DNA of 64,000 nt from JBMORL01 sp049322335. Its GTDB lineage: Bacteria; Bacteroidota; Bacteroidia; Flavobacteriales_D; UBA2798. How positions within the stretch are numbered: position 1 is the stretch's first letter; each line of letters begins with the position of its first letter. The notes under the pieces are model-generated. The model had not been told where the DNA came from. It did not search any database and was given only the letters and a program-made list of their open reading frames with translations. Shown one piece after another: positions 24,960 through 35,800 of the stretch. The stretch is taken from assembly GCA_049322335.1 (NCBI GenBank), contig JBMORL010000020.1, positions 111,312 to 175,311 of the forward strand, in the 5' to 3' direction. A program made the position numbers and the translations under genes.

Positions 24960-25138
24960 TTTACACAGATTGATGCGGCCACAGATTATACTGATTTACA
25001 CAGATTAATACAGCCACTGATTACACTGATTTGCACAGATTAATTCTGCCACTGATTGCACAGATTAATGCGATTATCGATTTGAGAATAGATTTTAAAA
25101 GCAAGCGAAGCGCGCTTCATCTGTGAAAATCTGTGGCT
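24941..25138. repeat. Acagatt-type interspersed repeats between convergent genes
   Basis: Four imperfect copies of ccacagattacactgattt(a/g)cacagatt(a/g)at are followed by an inverted copy (catctgtgaaaatctgtggct, ending about 25138). The repeat starts inside the last codons of the epimerase gene and the inverted copy begins directly after the TAG of the TonB receptor gene. It could fold as a bidirectional hairpin. Confidence 0.92.
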
Positions 25139-27577
25139 CTAGAAGTTTAAAACTACCTGCATCGCCCATGTACGCGGTGGTTGCACATCACCGGGGCGGC
25201 CCATGTATTCTACATTGAACACATTATTTACGATCAGCGCCACTCTTGCGTTCTCATTCAGGTTGACACCAAAACGATAATCAAAAATAATATATCCTTT
25301 GTTATGTTCTTTCCTGTATTGGGTTAACCCGGGAAGAATCAACGCATCACCTAAATCAATATATGTCAATCCATACGGAATGAGCATATGTTCGAATGTT
25401 CTGTCGATGTTGGGCATTTTACTGGTATACCTGGCACTTATTCCGGTGGTTATTTTTTTATAATCAAACTGGATATCTGCTTTTACCAGGTGTTTATAAC
25501 GGTATTTTAGAATATTTGTGGAAGAATCAGAAAAAGAAGCAAGATAAGCGGAATCTTTATTCAATGTAATTGGATTCATATAGGTATAGCCCGCGAACAC
25601 CGACATGTCTATTTTTTTACCAATTTTTCCTTTTCCAATGATAGAAAAATCCACTCCGTTAATTCTTGCACTTTCTGCATTTTGAGCACGGAAGCCCATC
25701 CATTTTGACGGATAACCCGGTGCAAACGGATTAAATGGTTCGATAGGAATAGAATCGGGAACATAAGACCCGAAAGCAAATTCCATCATGTTTTTATATT
25801 CTGTCCAGAAAAACGCGACATCTGCATAGCCCATCCATTTTTTAATTTTTATTCCTTGTTTCAAACCTATTTCCGCACTCCATCCACGCTCTGGACCAAG
25901 ATCCGGATTGGGATAAATGGTAAGTCCGCCAACCGTAGTGCTCACAAATTTTTCGGCCACACTCGGAAAGCGATAACCCTGCCCGAAAGATGCACGCAAA
26001 TAGGTTTCATCTGCCAGGCGGTAACTCATCCCTGTGCGGAAAACCGGCTGAAACGGAAGTGTAGTTGTATCCTCTCCTCTTATTATACGCAATGTAGAAA
26101 CCGATTCTGCCGTGTCCACTTTAAAATATTCACAACGCAATCCCAAAGAGAGATTTAATCTTCCGAATTTTTTATCTGCCTGCGCAAATACCGCAAGGTT
26201 TTTTCCATAGTGAACGCCATAAGTGGAATCACCTTCTTTGATCAACGGAAGGTTTTTGTCTTTATATCCGCCATATAATTGCGAAACAATTCCGGAATAG
26301 TAACCCGCAATTCCCGTTGATAAATTTAGTTCGTTTTTAAATGTTTTCTGAAACTGGTATTCTCCGTAATATAAAATTGCATTGGAACTCTGATTGGTAT
26401 TATTTTCATTTCTCACCCAATAAACCCGTGTGCGTAAAGAGTGGCGATCGCCTTTTTTGGTAAAGTAGGTGAGATAAGGATCAATGTTTACCCTTCTTCC
26501 GAAATTGTATGAAAGTGATGATCCGGCCTGTGACGTGTCTCCTCCGTATGGCCGGTATACGTTATTTGCATCCTGCCAGATAAGAAAAACACCTCCGCGA
26601 CTAGCCTGAAAATTACCATTCAGTCCGAAAGATAATCCTTCTGTTTTTTTTGAGCGGTAGCGTGTGTTGAAATTAAACCGGGCCCTGTGTTCATCTTCTC
26701 CCAACCGGTAGCCCACATCACTAAATCCGGCTCCGCCCACTACCATATCAAATTGTCCGAATTTTTGCGCATGGAAAAAATTTACTCCGGTATAAAACGG
26801 GTTTTGGTCCCACCAAATGATGGAATCGCGTTTGGGATTATCATACACTCCATGGGTGAGGCTTACTTTGGTGATGGGTTTATCTTTGGCATAACCGGTT
26901 CGGATATTAATAATTCCGTTAAGCGCGGATGAACCGAACAAAACAGAAGAAGCTCCTTTTATTACTTCAATCTGTTCGATATTTTCAACCGGAAGTGTAT
27001 TCCATTTTACATCACCGGCATCAGCAGAAAGCAATGGCAATTCATCCACCATCATCAACACACGGCTTCCGGCACCATAGGCAAAACCGCTTCCTCCCCG
27101 AATGGAAACCTGCCCGTCCTGTATCGATACGCCCGGCACCTGTTCGAGAATAGTTTCGCAGTTGAGTGTGTTTTTGTTTTCGATCAGTGCAGGTTTTAAA
27201 ACCGCTATGGTTACTGTAATATCTTCTATTTTCTGTTCATAACGGCCTGCGGATACCACCACCGTTTCCAGCTCAGTATTGGCTTCCGAAAGAGAAACAT
27301 CCAGCACTTTTACCTGTCCCGCTGTAAGCGTAATCTTTTCTGTTTTGGAAACGTAACCTACATAACGAAACGTAATCGAATAATTTCCCGGCTCCAGTGA
27401 AAGCTGGTAGTTACCATCCAGGTCGGTTACCACACCCGTGCCGTTTTGTGTAATAATATTTACACCAATAAGTGTTTCGCTGGTAGATGCATCCACCACT
27501 TTTCCTTTCAGTGTTGCGTTTTGCGAAAAAATTACAACAGAAAAAAAACTAAAAAATATGGTCAAAATATTTTTCAT
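25139..27577 (-). CDS. TonB-dependent outer-membrane receptor
   Basis: 812 residues. Signal peptide (KNILTIFFSFFSVVIFSQ). N-terminal carboxypeptidase-regulatory-like domain (about 22-105: GKVVDASTSETLIGVNIITQ, SITFRYVGYVSKTEKI). TonB plug (about 115-225: LETVVVSAGRYEQKIED, VPGVSIQDGQVSIRGGSGFAYGAGSRVLMMVD). 22-strand-type barrel ending in aromatic VVLNF. It imports a ligand across the outer membrane using TonB energy. The size and TonB-box-like ETVVVSA fit vitamin B12/siderophore-type receptors rather than SusC, and no SusD gene is adjacent. The substrate cannot be told from sequence. Upstream is an AT-rich gap with dprA divergent. Confidence 0.93.
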   Translation of the reverse strand: MKNILTIFFSFFSVVIFSQNATLKGKVVDASTSETLIGVNIITQNGTGVVTDLDGNYQLSLEPGNYSITFRYVGYVSKTEKITLTAGQVKVLDVSLSEANTELETVVVSAGRYEQKIEDITVTIAVLKPALIENKNTLNCETILEQVPGVSIQDGQVSIRGGSGFAYGAGSRVLMMVDELPLLSADAGDVKWNTLPVENIEQIEVIKGASSVLFGSSALNGIINIRTGYAKDKPITKVSLTHGVYDNPKRDSIIWWDQNPFYTGVNFFHAQKFGQFDMVVGGAGFSDVGYRLGEDEHRARFNFNTRYRSKKTEGLSFGLNGNFQASRGGVFLIWQDANNVYRPYGGDTSQAGSSLSYNFGRRVNIDPYLTYFTKKGDRHSLRTRVYWVRNENNTNQSSNAILYYGEYQFQKTFKNELNLSTGIAGYYSGIVSQLYGGYKDKNLPLIKEGDSTYGVHYGKNLAVFAQADKKFGRLNLSLGLRCEYFKVDTAESVSTLRIIRGEDTTTLPFQPVFRTGMSYRLADETYLRASFGQGYRFPSVAEKFVSTTVGGLTIYPNPDLGPERGWSAEIGLKQGIKIKKWMGYADVAFFWTEYKNMMEFAFGSYVPDSIPIEPFNPFAPGYPSKWMGFRAQNAESARINGVDFSIIGKGKIGKKIDMSVFAGYTYMNPITLNKDSAYLASFSDSSTNILKYRYKHLVKADIQFDYKKITTGISARYTSKMPNIDRTFEHMLIPYGLTYIDLGDALILPGLTQYRKEHNKGYIIFDYRFGVNLNENARVALIVNNVFNVEYMGRPGDVQPPRTWAMQVVLNF

Positions 27578-27645
27578 GCGTGTTTTTTTATTTCACCTTA
27601 ACATTAACTTTACGAAATATATAAAAAATTAATTGAAACTGAACC

Positions 27646-28752
27646 GTGTTAGACGAAGACCTGAAATTTGCCATCGGATTGACCCTAATTGAAGGTGTAG
27701 GCCCGGTAACCGCAAAGAAGCTGATTGCCTACTGTGGCAGTGCAGAGGCGGTGTTTGGAGAGAAAAAAAACAAGCTCGTTAAAATTCCCGATGTCGGAGA
27801 ATATACTGCCCGCAATGTGGTGAAAGCCGATGTGCTGGACAGGGCGGAAAAAGAGCTGGCTTTTATCCGGAAAAATAAAATTGACACCCATTTTTACCTT
27901 GAAGATTCCTACCCGCAAAGGCTGAAGTACTGCGAAGATGGCCCGCTGGTATTGTTTTCGCTGGGAAAAATGAACATGAATGAAAACAAAACCGTGAGTA
28001 TTGTAGGAACCCGCAGGCCTACCGGATACGGAAAAAGTTTTTGTGAAAAACTCGTGGGTGAATTAGCTGAACACGGGATAACGGTAGTCAGCGGACTGGC
28101 TTATGGCATCGATATTTCTGCTCACCGTGCCTGTGTGCAACATAACATTCAAACTATTGGAGTACTGGCCCACGGACTGGATATGATCTATCCTTCTGCA
28201 CACCGCCAAACGGCAAAAAAAATGCTGGAAAATGGCGGACTCCTCACCGAGTTTTTAAGTCATACCAATCCCGATAAAGAAAATTTTCCTAAACGCAATC
28301 GAATCGTGGCAGGAATGACAGATGCAACTATTGTGATTGAAACAGGAAAAAAAGGAGGGTCGGTGATCACCGCTAACCTGGCCAATGATTACAACCGCGA
28401 TGTGTTTGCTTTACCGGGACGAGCCGGGGATGAATTTTCGGAAGGATGCAACTTTCTTATCAAATCCAACCGTGCCGCTTTGTTCGAGTCGGCTGAAGAT
28501 ATATTGAAACTGATGGGATGGGAAAAGAAAGCAGAAAAACAAAAAGAACAGGTGCAGCAAAAATTACTGATTGCACTCGATGAAAATGAAAAAACCATCG
28601 TGGATCTTTTGAAAGAAAAAGGCGAAACACAACTCGACTTTATTGCCCTGGCCACCGAATCGCCTGTAAGTAAAATATCTTCTCTCCTTCTCACCCTTGA
28701 GTTTAAAGGAATTGTAAGGTCAATGCCCGGAAAGAAATATTCGCTGGCTTGA
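27646..28752 (+). CDS. dprA: DNA-processing protein DprA
   Basis: 368 residues, starting with GTG (gtgttagacgaagac). The N-terminal part has a helix-hairpin-helix-like region (LTLIEGVGPVTAKKLIAYCG). The Rossmann-like DprA core (about 105-300) carries SIVGTRRPTGYGKSF, VVSGLAYGIDISAHR, IGVLAHGLDMIYPSAHR and GKKGGSVITANLA. The C-terminal winged helix (about 305-368) reads LDFIALATESPVSKISSLLLTLEFKGIV. DprA loads RecA on incoming single-stranded DNA during transformation. It ends in front of the first 229-bp repeat. Confidence 0.96.
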   Translation: MLDEDLKFAIGLTLIEGVGPVTAKKLIAYCGSAEAVFGEKKNKLVKIPDVGEYTARNVVKADVLDRAEKELAFIRKNKIDTHFYLEDSYPQRLKYCEDGPLVLFSLGKMNMNENKTVSIVGTRRPTGYGKSFCEKLVGELAEHGITVVSGLAYGIDISAHRACVQHNIQTIGVLAHGLDMIYPSAHRQTAKKMLENGGLLTEFLSHTNPDKENFPKRNRIVAGMTDATIVIETGKKGGSVITANLANDYNRDVFALPGRAGDEFSEGCNFLIKSNRAALFESAEDILKLMGWEKKAEKQKEQVQQKLLIALDENEKTIVDLLKEKGETQLDFIALATESPVSKISSLLLTLEFKGIVRSMPGKKYSLA

Positions 28753-28776
28753 AATTTTGGATTCGGAAGAGTAACG

Positions 28777-29005
28777 TTTTGCCCGCTCCGGGGCAAGTAC
28801 TGTTTTTTGCAGATTGTTTTAAAAACGTTTGGCACCGCTGGTGCCGTTGATACGGAAAATTTTTGTTTAGCCATCTATCGGCAGCAAAGCATCGTATTTG
28901 CTTTCCGTGGCCACAGAGTGGCCAAATATTTTTAACAAAATACCTCACCACTTCCATTTGCCCCAAAGCGGGCAAAACGTTGTTTTGGTGATTTTGAAAT
29001 GAAAA
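28777..29005 (+). repeat. 229-bp multi-hairpin repeat, copy A
   Basis: About 98 percent identical to copy B at 29905-30132 (five differences seen). It holds four hairpins: ttgccc..ggggcaa, ggcacc-gct-ggtgcc, tggccac-aga-gtggcca and tgcccc..cgggca. It fills the dprA-lipoprotein gap (28753-29022), which has no gene. Confidence 0.93.
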
Positions 29006-29022
29006 AATGCCAGATATAACAG

Positions 29023-29820
29023 CTATTCAGTATAATAAAACTGATTTTTATTAATAGTTCCAAAAAACGGATTGGAATAATGTTTCCCGAGTTTAAGTCT
29101 TAATTCTGTTTTAAAATCGCCTTCGAATTTACGAACCGATGTGATTACAATTTCGTTGGGTGGTAGAATAATACTGTTTAGGCCGACCCCACACATATAA
29201 ACGTATTGTTCTTCGATAAGATTCCAATTCCCGCTTTCATCTTTCGCTTCAAGAATAATGGGTATATGCTCACCATATCCAATAATGACTGTATCGGATG
29301 AAACATTTTTTAAAAAAACCGGATAAGATGCAATACAATATAAAGTGTCTGGATTAAATCCATCAAAAATATTAGCAATTATTTGTGTAGTATCAACAGC
29401 TAAGGATAAATCGACCGAATCCCGGTGCTTATATTTTTCGCAAAACAACCAATGGCTGAAATAATTTCTGTATTCAGGAACAGAACAATAAAGTAAGGCT
29501 TCACCAGTTGGTTGTTCCACTCTTGATGGTTTATCCAATGACAACAATTCAGATGGCATTATTCCTGAATGTATGCCGTGTTTTATATATATTGTGTCAG
29601 TTTCTTTGCCGAAATACAAAGGATTATAGTTTGCCACTATTTTTCTATCAGCTTCCATAAACGACAACTCGTGACGAATGGTGTCCATAACTACCGGAAA
29701 CTTTCTTTTCGGTCTTTCAGATACAGAAGACTTCGTCTTTTCTGTGCAACCAATAAAAACGGATATTGAAAAAAATAAAGTTATTGTTATTAATATCCAA
29801 CTCCCATATTTCTTAATCAT
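29023..29820 (-). CDS. Uncharacterised lipoprotein between direct repeats
   Basis: About 265 residues from MIKKYGS; an in-frame ATG at 29847 adds nine residues. The signal peptide ends in a lipobox (FSISVFIGC), so it is lipidated and exported. The mature part begins with Thr/Lys/Ser-rich sequence and a basic SERPKRKFP segment. The remainder looks beta-rich (FLKNVSSDTVIIGYGEHIPIILEAKDESGNWNLIEEQYVYMCGVG), which could be an immunoglobulin-like fold. No family recognised. It is the only gene between two nearly identical 229-bp repeats, so the gene may have been carried in by a repeat-mediated event. The A+T content looks higher than the neighbours. Confidence 0.65.
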   Translation of the reverse strand: MIKKYGSWILITITLFFSISVFIGCTEKTKSSVSERPKRKFPVVMDTIRHELSFMEADRKIVANYNPLYFGKETDTIYIKHGIHSGIMPSELLSLDKPSRVEQPTGEALLYCSVPEYRNYFSHWLFCEKYKHRDSVDLSLAVDTTQIIANIFDGFNPDTLYCIASYPVFLKNVSSDTVIIGYGEHIPIILEAKDESGNWNLIEEQYVYMCGVGLNSIILPPNEIVITSVRKFEGDFKTELRLKLGKHYSNPFFGTINKNQFYYTE

Positions 29821-29904
29821 AGGTGATAATAACGCTTTCTTATTCATTTTATTATCCGAAATAAACTTGCTTTAGTAAAAATATTAATAAGTCCTTGAAT
29901 TACA

Positions 29905-30132
29905 TTTTGCCCACTCCGGGGCAAGTACTGTTTTTTGCAGATCGTTTTAAAAACGTTTGGCACCGCTGGTGCCGTTGATACGGAAAATTTTGTTTAGCCA
30001 TCTATCGGCAGCAAAGCATCGTATTTGCTTTCCGTGGCCACAGAGTGGCCAAACATTTTTAACAAAATACCCCACCACTTCCATTTGCCCCAAAGCGGGC
30101 AAAACGTTGTTTTGGTGATTTTGAAATGAAAA
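29905..30132 (+). repeat. 228-bp multi-hairpin repeat, copy B
   Basis: Direct-orientation copy of the repeat at 28777-29005, with differences at about five positions and one T fewer in a T-run. It occupies most of the gap 29848-30148 between the lipoprotein gene and the histidine kinase; no gene is present there. Confidence 0.93.
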
Positions 30133-30148
30133 CTTTCTGTTTAAGTCT

Positions 30149-32071
30149 TCACTCATGCAAATGAAAAACCAGTTCAAAAGCAACTCCTTTTTCGCTTTTC
30201 AGCACAAACAATTCTCCTTTCAGCTGAACAGCCAGCAATTGCACCAGTTCCATTCCCAATGAATTGAGTTTGTTGATATCAAAGTCAGCCGGTAATCCTT
30301 TTCCGTTATCCATATAGTGAAACCTGAATTTTCCCGGGGAGATTTCTTCCAGCTCCAGTGTTATCTCTCCGTTGGATTTTCCGGTAAAAGCATATTTAAC
30401 GGAATTCGTCACCAGCTCGTTGATAACAAGCCCGAGGGGAATTACTGTTTCAATTCCGAATTCAATGTTATTGGCTTTTACTGTTACATTTACCGGAGTT
30501 GCGCTTTCATTAAACGAGCGAACGATCATCTCACTCAGCCGCGTGATGTAAATATCCATGTTGATTCGTTCCAGGTTTTCGGCTTTGTAAATGAACTCGT
30601 GCACCAGCGCCATGGAAAGAATCCTGCTTTTGCTGTTGTTGAGTGCTGCTACTGCATTTTCATCTTCTATCATCGATCCCTGCAGGTTGATGAGGCTGGA
30701 GATAAGTTGAAAATTATTTTTCACCCGGTGATGCACTTCTTTCAGCAGCACTTCTTTTTCGTGCAGTGATTTGCGCAATAAAACAGATGACTTCCGGTTT
30801 TTTAAAAAAAGATATACCAACACAAACAAAAGCGGGATCATAATGATAATTACCACGGTAAATACCCGGTTCACCGTTGCTTCTTTCTCAGACTTTATTT
30901 TTTCAATATCGTTCTGGAATTTTAATTCACTTATAGTTCGCGCATCTTTTTCTTTTTCATAGCGAACACGTAATTCCTGTGCTGTAAAAAGATTTTCATT
31001 TTTATACAGCGAATCCTGTAGCAGGGCATATTCTTTTATCGCCTGGTAAGACTCATTGGCGCGTCCTAACCGGTGCAATGCTTCTGCTTTCGAAAAAACA
31101 GAACGTTTCAGTTCGTTTTTGGCATTAATTTTTTTGGAAAGGTCAATAGCCAGTTCGGAATATACCAGCGCATCTTTATTTCGTTTTCGCTGCAGGTAAA
31201 TATCCGCCAGTCCGTTATATATTTCGGTACGTTGAATAAGATAATCTTCTCCTTCACTTTTTTCCAGCGCCAGCAGCCAGCTTTTTTCTGCTTCCTCAAT
31301 CATTCCGAATTCACCCTGTGAAGCCGCCAGTGAAACCAGTGCGTTAATGATAATGTATTTGTTTTCGAGTGATTCGCCAATAGATAACGCCAGCGAATAG
31401 GATTGCATGGCTTTTTCTTTTTCTTTTTTTCGTGTGAGCATATTTCCCACATTCATGTAGCTGGTAGCCATCCCGGATGAATCGTTCATCAGGATGCGGA
31501 TATTCAGTCCGTCATTGTAATACGCCAGCGCGTTGGAATAATCGCCCATCATTTCGAAACTGCTTCCTATGCTGTTGATGAGCCTTCCTTTGGAAATAGT
31601 GTCTTTAAATTCTTCGGCTACTTTTAATCCTTTGTGGTATTCGATAATGGATTTGGTGTATTGTCCCTGGTCGAAATAACACAATCCCAATCCCCTGTAT
31701 GCTTCAGCCAGTTCGTTGTTGCGGCTGTATTTTTCATATATTTCGATGGAACGGTTGTAATAGGCCATGGCATTTTCGTAATCGCTGCGCAAAAAACTTT
31801 GTGCTCCTGCCGCACGATAGCAGGCTGCTTCTCCTGAGAACAAACGACAGTCATGCGCTTCTTTTGCACCTGCCAGAAGATAATGAATAGATGAATCGGT
31901 ATTTTCCGGATAATAAGTGGCGGCCAGTTGCTGATAAACCTGCGGGTTACAACGGTTCATTTTGTTTTTCAGAATAAACAATAACGAGTCGCGCGTATGA
32001 GCAGAAAACAAAACAGCGGGAAGGAAAAACAAAAAGAAAAATGCCGCAATGTGTTTTTGTTTTTTTGTCAT
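30149..32071 (-). CDS. TPR-containing sensor histidine kinase (HisKA_2 type)
   Basis: About 640 residues from MTKKQKHIA; ATG at 32089 gives six more. Signal peptide (AAFFFLFFLPAVLFSAH), periplasmic TPR region (about 40-385; AEAYRGLGLCYFDQGQYTKSI, ATSYMNVGNMLTRKKEKEKA), and a transmembrane helix (VFTVVIIIMIPLLFVLVYLFL). The HisKA_2 domain has the phospho-acceptor in EVHHRVKNNFQLISSLINLQ. The HATPase has NELVTNSVKYAF and DNGKGLP. This class usually works with a receiver encoded elsewhere; none is adjacent. The C-terminal end lies 17 bp from repeat copy B. Confidence 0.92.
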   Translation of the reverse strand: MTKKQKHIAAFFFLFFLPAVLFSAHTRDSLLFILKNKMNRCNPQVYQQLAATYYPENTDSSIHYLLAGAKEAHDCRLFSGEAACYRAAGAQSFLRSDYENAMAYYNRSIEIYEKYSRNNELAEAYRGLGLCYFDQGQYTKSIIEYHKGLKVAEEFKDTISKGRLINSIGSSFEMMGDYSNALAYYNDGLNIRILMNDSSGMATSYMNVGNMLTRKKEKEKAMQSYSLALSIGESLENKYIIINALVSLAASQGEFGMIEEAEKSWLLALEKSEGEDYLIQRTEIYNGLADIYLQRKRNKDALVYSELAIDLSKKINAKNELKRSVFSKAEALHRLGRANESYQAIKEYALLQDSLYKNENLFTAQELRVRYEKEKDARTISELKFQNDIEKIKSEKEATVNRVFTVVIIIMIPLLFVLVYLFLKNRKSSVLLRKSLHEKEVLLKEVHHRVKNNFQLISSLINLQGSMIEDENAVAALNNSKSRILSMALVHEFIYKAENLERINMDIYITRLSEMIVRSFNESATPVNVTVKANNIEFGIETVIPLGLVINELVTNSVKYAFTGKSNGEITLELEEISPGKFRFHYMDNGKGLPADFDINKLNSLGMELVQLLAVQLKGELFVLKSEKGVAFELVFHLHE

Positions 32072-32159
32072 AACGGCTAAAGATAACAAAAAAGAAAAAA
32101 GTGCGAAGGACTAAAGTTTAGATGGTATAATTGGCTGATGGTAAGGGATAACCCTGATA

Positions 32160-32756
32160 CTAAAAACGGACACCTATATTTACTCCAGCCCTTAACCCCC
32201 ATTTTTGATTTCTTTCTGTTGCAGTAAATATAACTCCGTTATGATTCAAAACACGGGAAGAATAAATAAATCTGTATTTAGGACCACCAAAAAACTCAGC
32301 AAAACATTTTTTACCTACTGGCAAACATTTACCAATCAAAATTCCCGGGTTAATCAATTGTCCCGTGGAAGAAACAGTAAATACAACAGGTTTTTCGGAA
32401 TAATCTCCACTGCCAATCGATTTTTTGTTTGTGAATTCAGAAAAAATTCCCAGGAAATATTTTTTATTAGCGGGGTTTTCTTTGTTCCAATGAAAATAGT
32501 ATCGTACTTCAGGTATTAATGACGAATAAAAACTGGCGTCACCATCTGTATTGCGCAAATCCCAACCGGAATTGTTATACGTAAGTTGCATGGAAAAATG
32601 ATGATCAAAATGTTTTTCTACTCCTATCCCCGCAGAAAATAATTCAAGCCTGAAGTTTGCAGCAACATGGCCTTTGACAGCAACAGATTGTGAAACTCCT
32701 TCTGATATAATCGCCAGAAAAGTAATCGCGGTTAAATATATTTTTGAAATTTTCAT
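32160..32756 (-). CDS. DUF3575-like outer-membrane beta-barrel protein
   Basis: 198 residues. Signal peptide MKISKIYLTAITFLAIISEGVSQ, then alternating hydrophobic strands typical of small outer-membrane barrels (LELFSAGIGVEKHFDHHFSM, EVRYYFHWNKENPANKKYFLG, KCFAEFFGGPKYRFIYSS), ending in aromatic-rich NIGVRF. The sequence PEVRYYFHW matches the pattern of DUF3575/porin-like families. Likely an eight-stranded barrel; role unknown. The gap to the upstream T9SS gene holds no other gene. Confidence 0.7.
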   Translation of the reverse strand: MKISKIYLTAITFLAIISEGVSQSVAVKGHVAANFRLELFSAGIGVEKHFDHHFSMQLTYNNSGWDLRNTDGDASFYSSLIPEVRYYFHWNKENPANKKYFLGIFSEFTNKKSIGSGDYSEKPVVFTVSSTGQLINPGILIGKCLPVGKKCFAEFFGGPKYRFIYSSRVLNHNGVIFTATERNQKWGLRAGVNIGVRF

Positions 32757-32867
32757 AAACTTTCAACCTTATAACCTTCAACTTAAAAAGAAACCACGAG
32801 ATACCAGTGACTGATAACAGATTACAATACCAATTAAACTATTGCGCGTTCACTCCCCAACTTTGAA

Positions 32868-35800
32868 CTATCGTACTAAGGTCACATGTCCGTATTTCTT
32901 CGTTACCTCATCCTCGTTAAGGTAATCAGAATATTTTATTTTCCACACATACACGTCCACCGGGCATTTGGCACCTTTATAGGTTCCGTCCCAACCGGCC
33001 TCGGTATCGGTGGTATGAAAGATCAGTTCTCCCCAACGGTTGAAAATATAGAACTCGTAATAGCTCAGGTTTCTTACAATGGGCTTAAAAATTTCGTTTG
33101 GCCCGTGTCCGTTAGGTGTAAAGGCATTGGGAATAAACACAGACGGAGTAACCAAAACGATCAGCGAATCGGTGTAGGTGCAACCGTAAAGATCTGTAAA
33201 CGTAAGATAATAGGTGGTAGAAGTTTCGGGAGTAGCAACGGGGTTGGCGCAATTTGTGCAACTTAATCCGTAGGGTGGCGACCAGTAAAAAGTTCCGTTG
33301 GTGGGAATGGTGGGAGTTAATACAGGTGTATCACCCACGTCAAGTAGTTGATCAGGGCCGGCATCAATACTGGCGGGAGGATACACATCCACCTGTACAT
33401 ATCCTGTATCTGCACAACCATTGGAATCAATAGCAATCACCTGGAAGTTAGTAGATGCGCCCGGACTTAAATTCGGGTTGGGGCTTGAGGGATCATCCAC
33501 CCAAACCGAAGGCGACCACGAGTAACTTACTCCTCCGCTGGCACTGGCAGGAGTGCTTTGTCCCACACAAATCGTATCTCCTCCCGAAACCGTAATGCTG
33601 GCCGGAGGAGGAAGGAAAATATCCACCGCAACCGTATCAGAAAAATTACAGGAATTGGAATCAATTGCAATTAATGTAATAGTGTATGTCCCCGAAACGT
33701 TATACGTGTATTGTGCATCGGTTTGTGTGGATCCTGCTCCTCCGTCATCAAAATCCCAGATATAATTCACTCCGTTGGTGCTCCCGTTCAGAAAATCTAC
33801 GGTAACGGGAATCGAGCAGGGTGTGAAATTGGGAGTAAAATTTGCACTTACAAAAGGCAAAACTTCTACCAAAACAGAAGCGGTATCAGCACAACCGTTG
33901 GTATCAATAGCAATTACTGTATACAACGTAGAAGAAGGCGGATTAGCGAATGGATTGGCAACGGTGGTGCTTGACAATCCTGTAGCAGGCGACCATTGAT
34001 AACTCTGTCCTCCTGCTGCCGTTACACTGATCTGCGTGGTATCACCCTGGCAAATGGTATCGAAAGGAGAAATAGTTACAGATAATGGGCCGGGAATAAA
34101 AATATCAATGTAAGCAGTATCAGCTCCGTTACACGTATTGGAGTCTAACGCAACAAGAGCTACCTGGTAAGTGCCCGGATTCTGGAAAACGTGGGTCGGG
34201 TTTTCAAGCGTTGAGGTGTCCCCGTCATCAAAATCCCAGTAATAACTGATAGCTCCCACACTTTGATTGTCGAAACTAACGGTTACAGGCAATGCGCAGA
34301 TATTGGATTGAAAAACAAAATCTGCTTCGGCAATAATCTCTTTCAGGTCGATTTTAAATACTGCGAGATTACAATTGGAACTGTTATTGGTTTGCGACCA
34401 TGCACCCGGAGTAGTAGGAAAATTAGAAGTTCCGCCACATCCGCCACAAACAGCCTGGTAAACCACACCGTCTTTATCAAATCGCGATGTGCCTCCATCC
34501 ACATGTTCGTTGGCAGAACCGGCACCACCGAAAAATGTAGCATACAACAATTGCTGGGCATCTTCACTTAATATCATCAGGTAAAAATCGCTTCCGTCAG
34601 AATTCAGCTGTATGGCATCGGGAGTAACCGGCATGCCCAGTGTTGAACTCGATAATGCCTGGTAAGGAAACAATCCGTTCAATGACCCGCCCCAGCCCGA
34701 AATATAAATATGCCCGCATTTATTTACCAAAAACGCACAGGGAGAAATATCCACGCTTCCCATGCTTCTGCCGATTGTGGTTGACATCACTGTAGCAGTA
34801 AACGTATTATTTACCTGGTGAACAAACTGCCCGCTGTTGAAATTATTATAAACGCCTGCTGTCACCGCATAACCTCCCGTGGATTGCCCCAGCACATATA
34901 CATCATCCTGCTGGTCGAGCTGCACGAAATACGTCTGGTCGTAGGCGGGAGTACCGATATAGGTACAGGCAAGAATAGAGTTTCCGTTGGAGCTATAGCG
35001 CACAATATATCCGTCTACCGATCCGCTGAAAGCAGGGCCGATTACACCGGGTGATACTAACAGGTTGGGGCTTTGTGTTCCACCGGAAACGTAAATATCG
35101 CCATTGGAATCGGTTTGCACACTATAGGAAGCATCCGGCTGGTTACCTCCGAAGTAGGTACTCCACAGCAGCGAAGTGAGACTGGGATTAAGGCGGCACA
35201 CCACGCCATCAGAAGCTCCTCCTCCAAAAACCGGTTGCGGGGCATTTCCTGAAAGCGGAAAATCGGCAGAAGAAGTAGTAGATGCTAAAATACAATCCCC
35301 GTTAGGTTCGGCAATAATTTCACCGCGAAATACATCTCCGTAGTTATAAGTAAGTGTTCCGGCCATGTTTAATCCGTCATTTCCTGTTCCGCCAATATAA
35401 GTGGAGCCGGCCAGCGCTGTTCCGGTGGGATTGAATTTGGTAACAAAAATATCACTTCCCGTAGTATAATTTGTTCCCGAGGCAGGAGGAGCTACGGCAA
35501 TCCCTCCCCCGTAAGTATTGTCGTAACAACCTGCAGTAACAGGAAAATTGGAAGAACCGGTGGAGCCCAGTACAAATAAATCGTCATTGGCATCAACCAC
35601 AAGGCTGTGCGGGGCATCGGTATTATCGCCTCCGAGATAAGTGGAAAACATCAGGGCTGATCCTGCCACGTTGAATTTGCTGATAGCCGCATCCACTGTT
35701 CCTCCGCCATAAGCCGGTTGAAAAGCACCTGCAGTAGTAGGATACACTCCCAGTGAAAAAACAATTCCTCCTGCATACGTATCTTTCTGGCTGTCGTAGG

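Noticed and set aside
24941..25138. CRISPR array (regular acagatt repeats)
   Set aside because: The repeats are not evenly spaced, spacers are not unique and no cas gene is near; they are degenerate word repeats.
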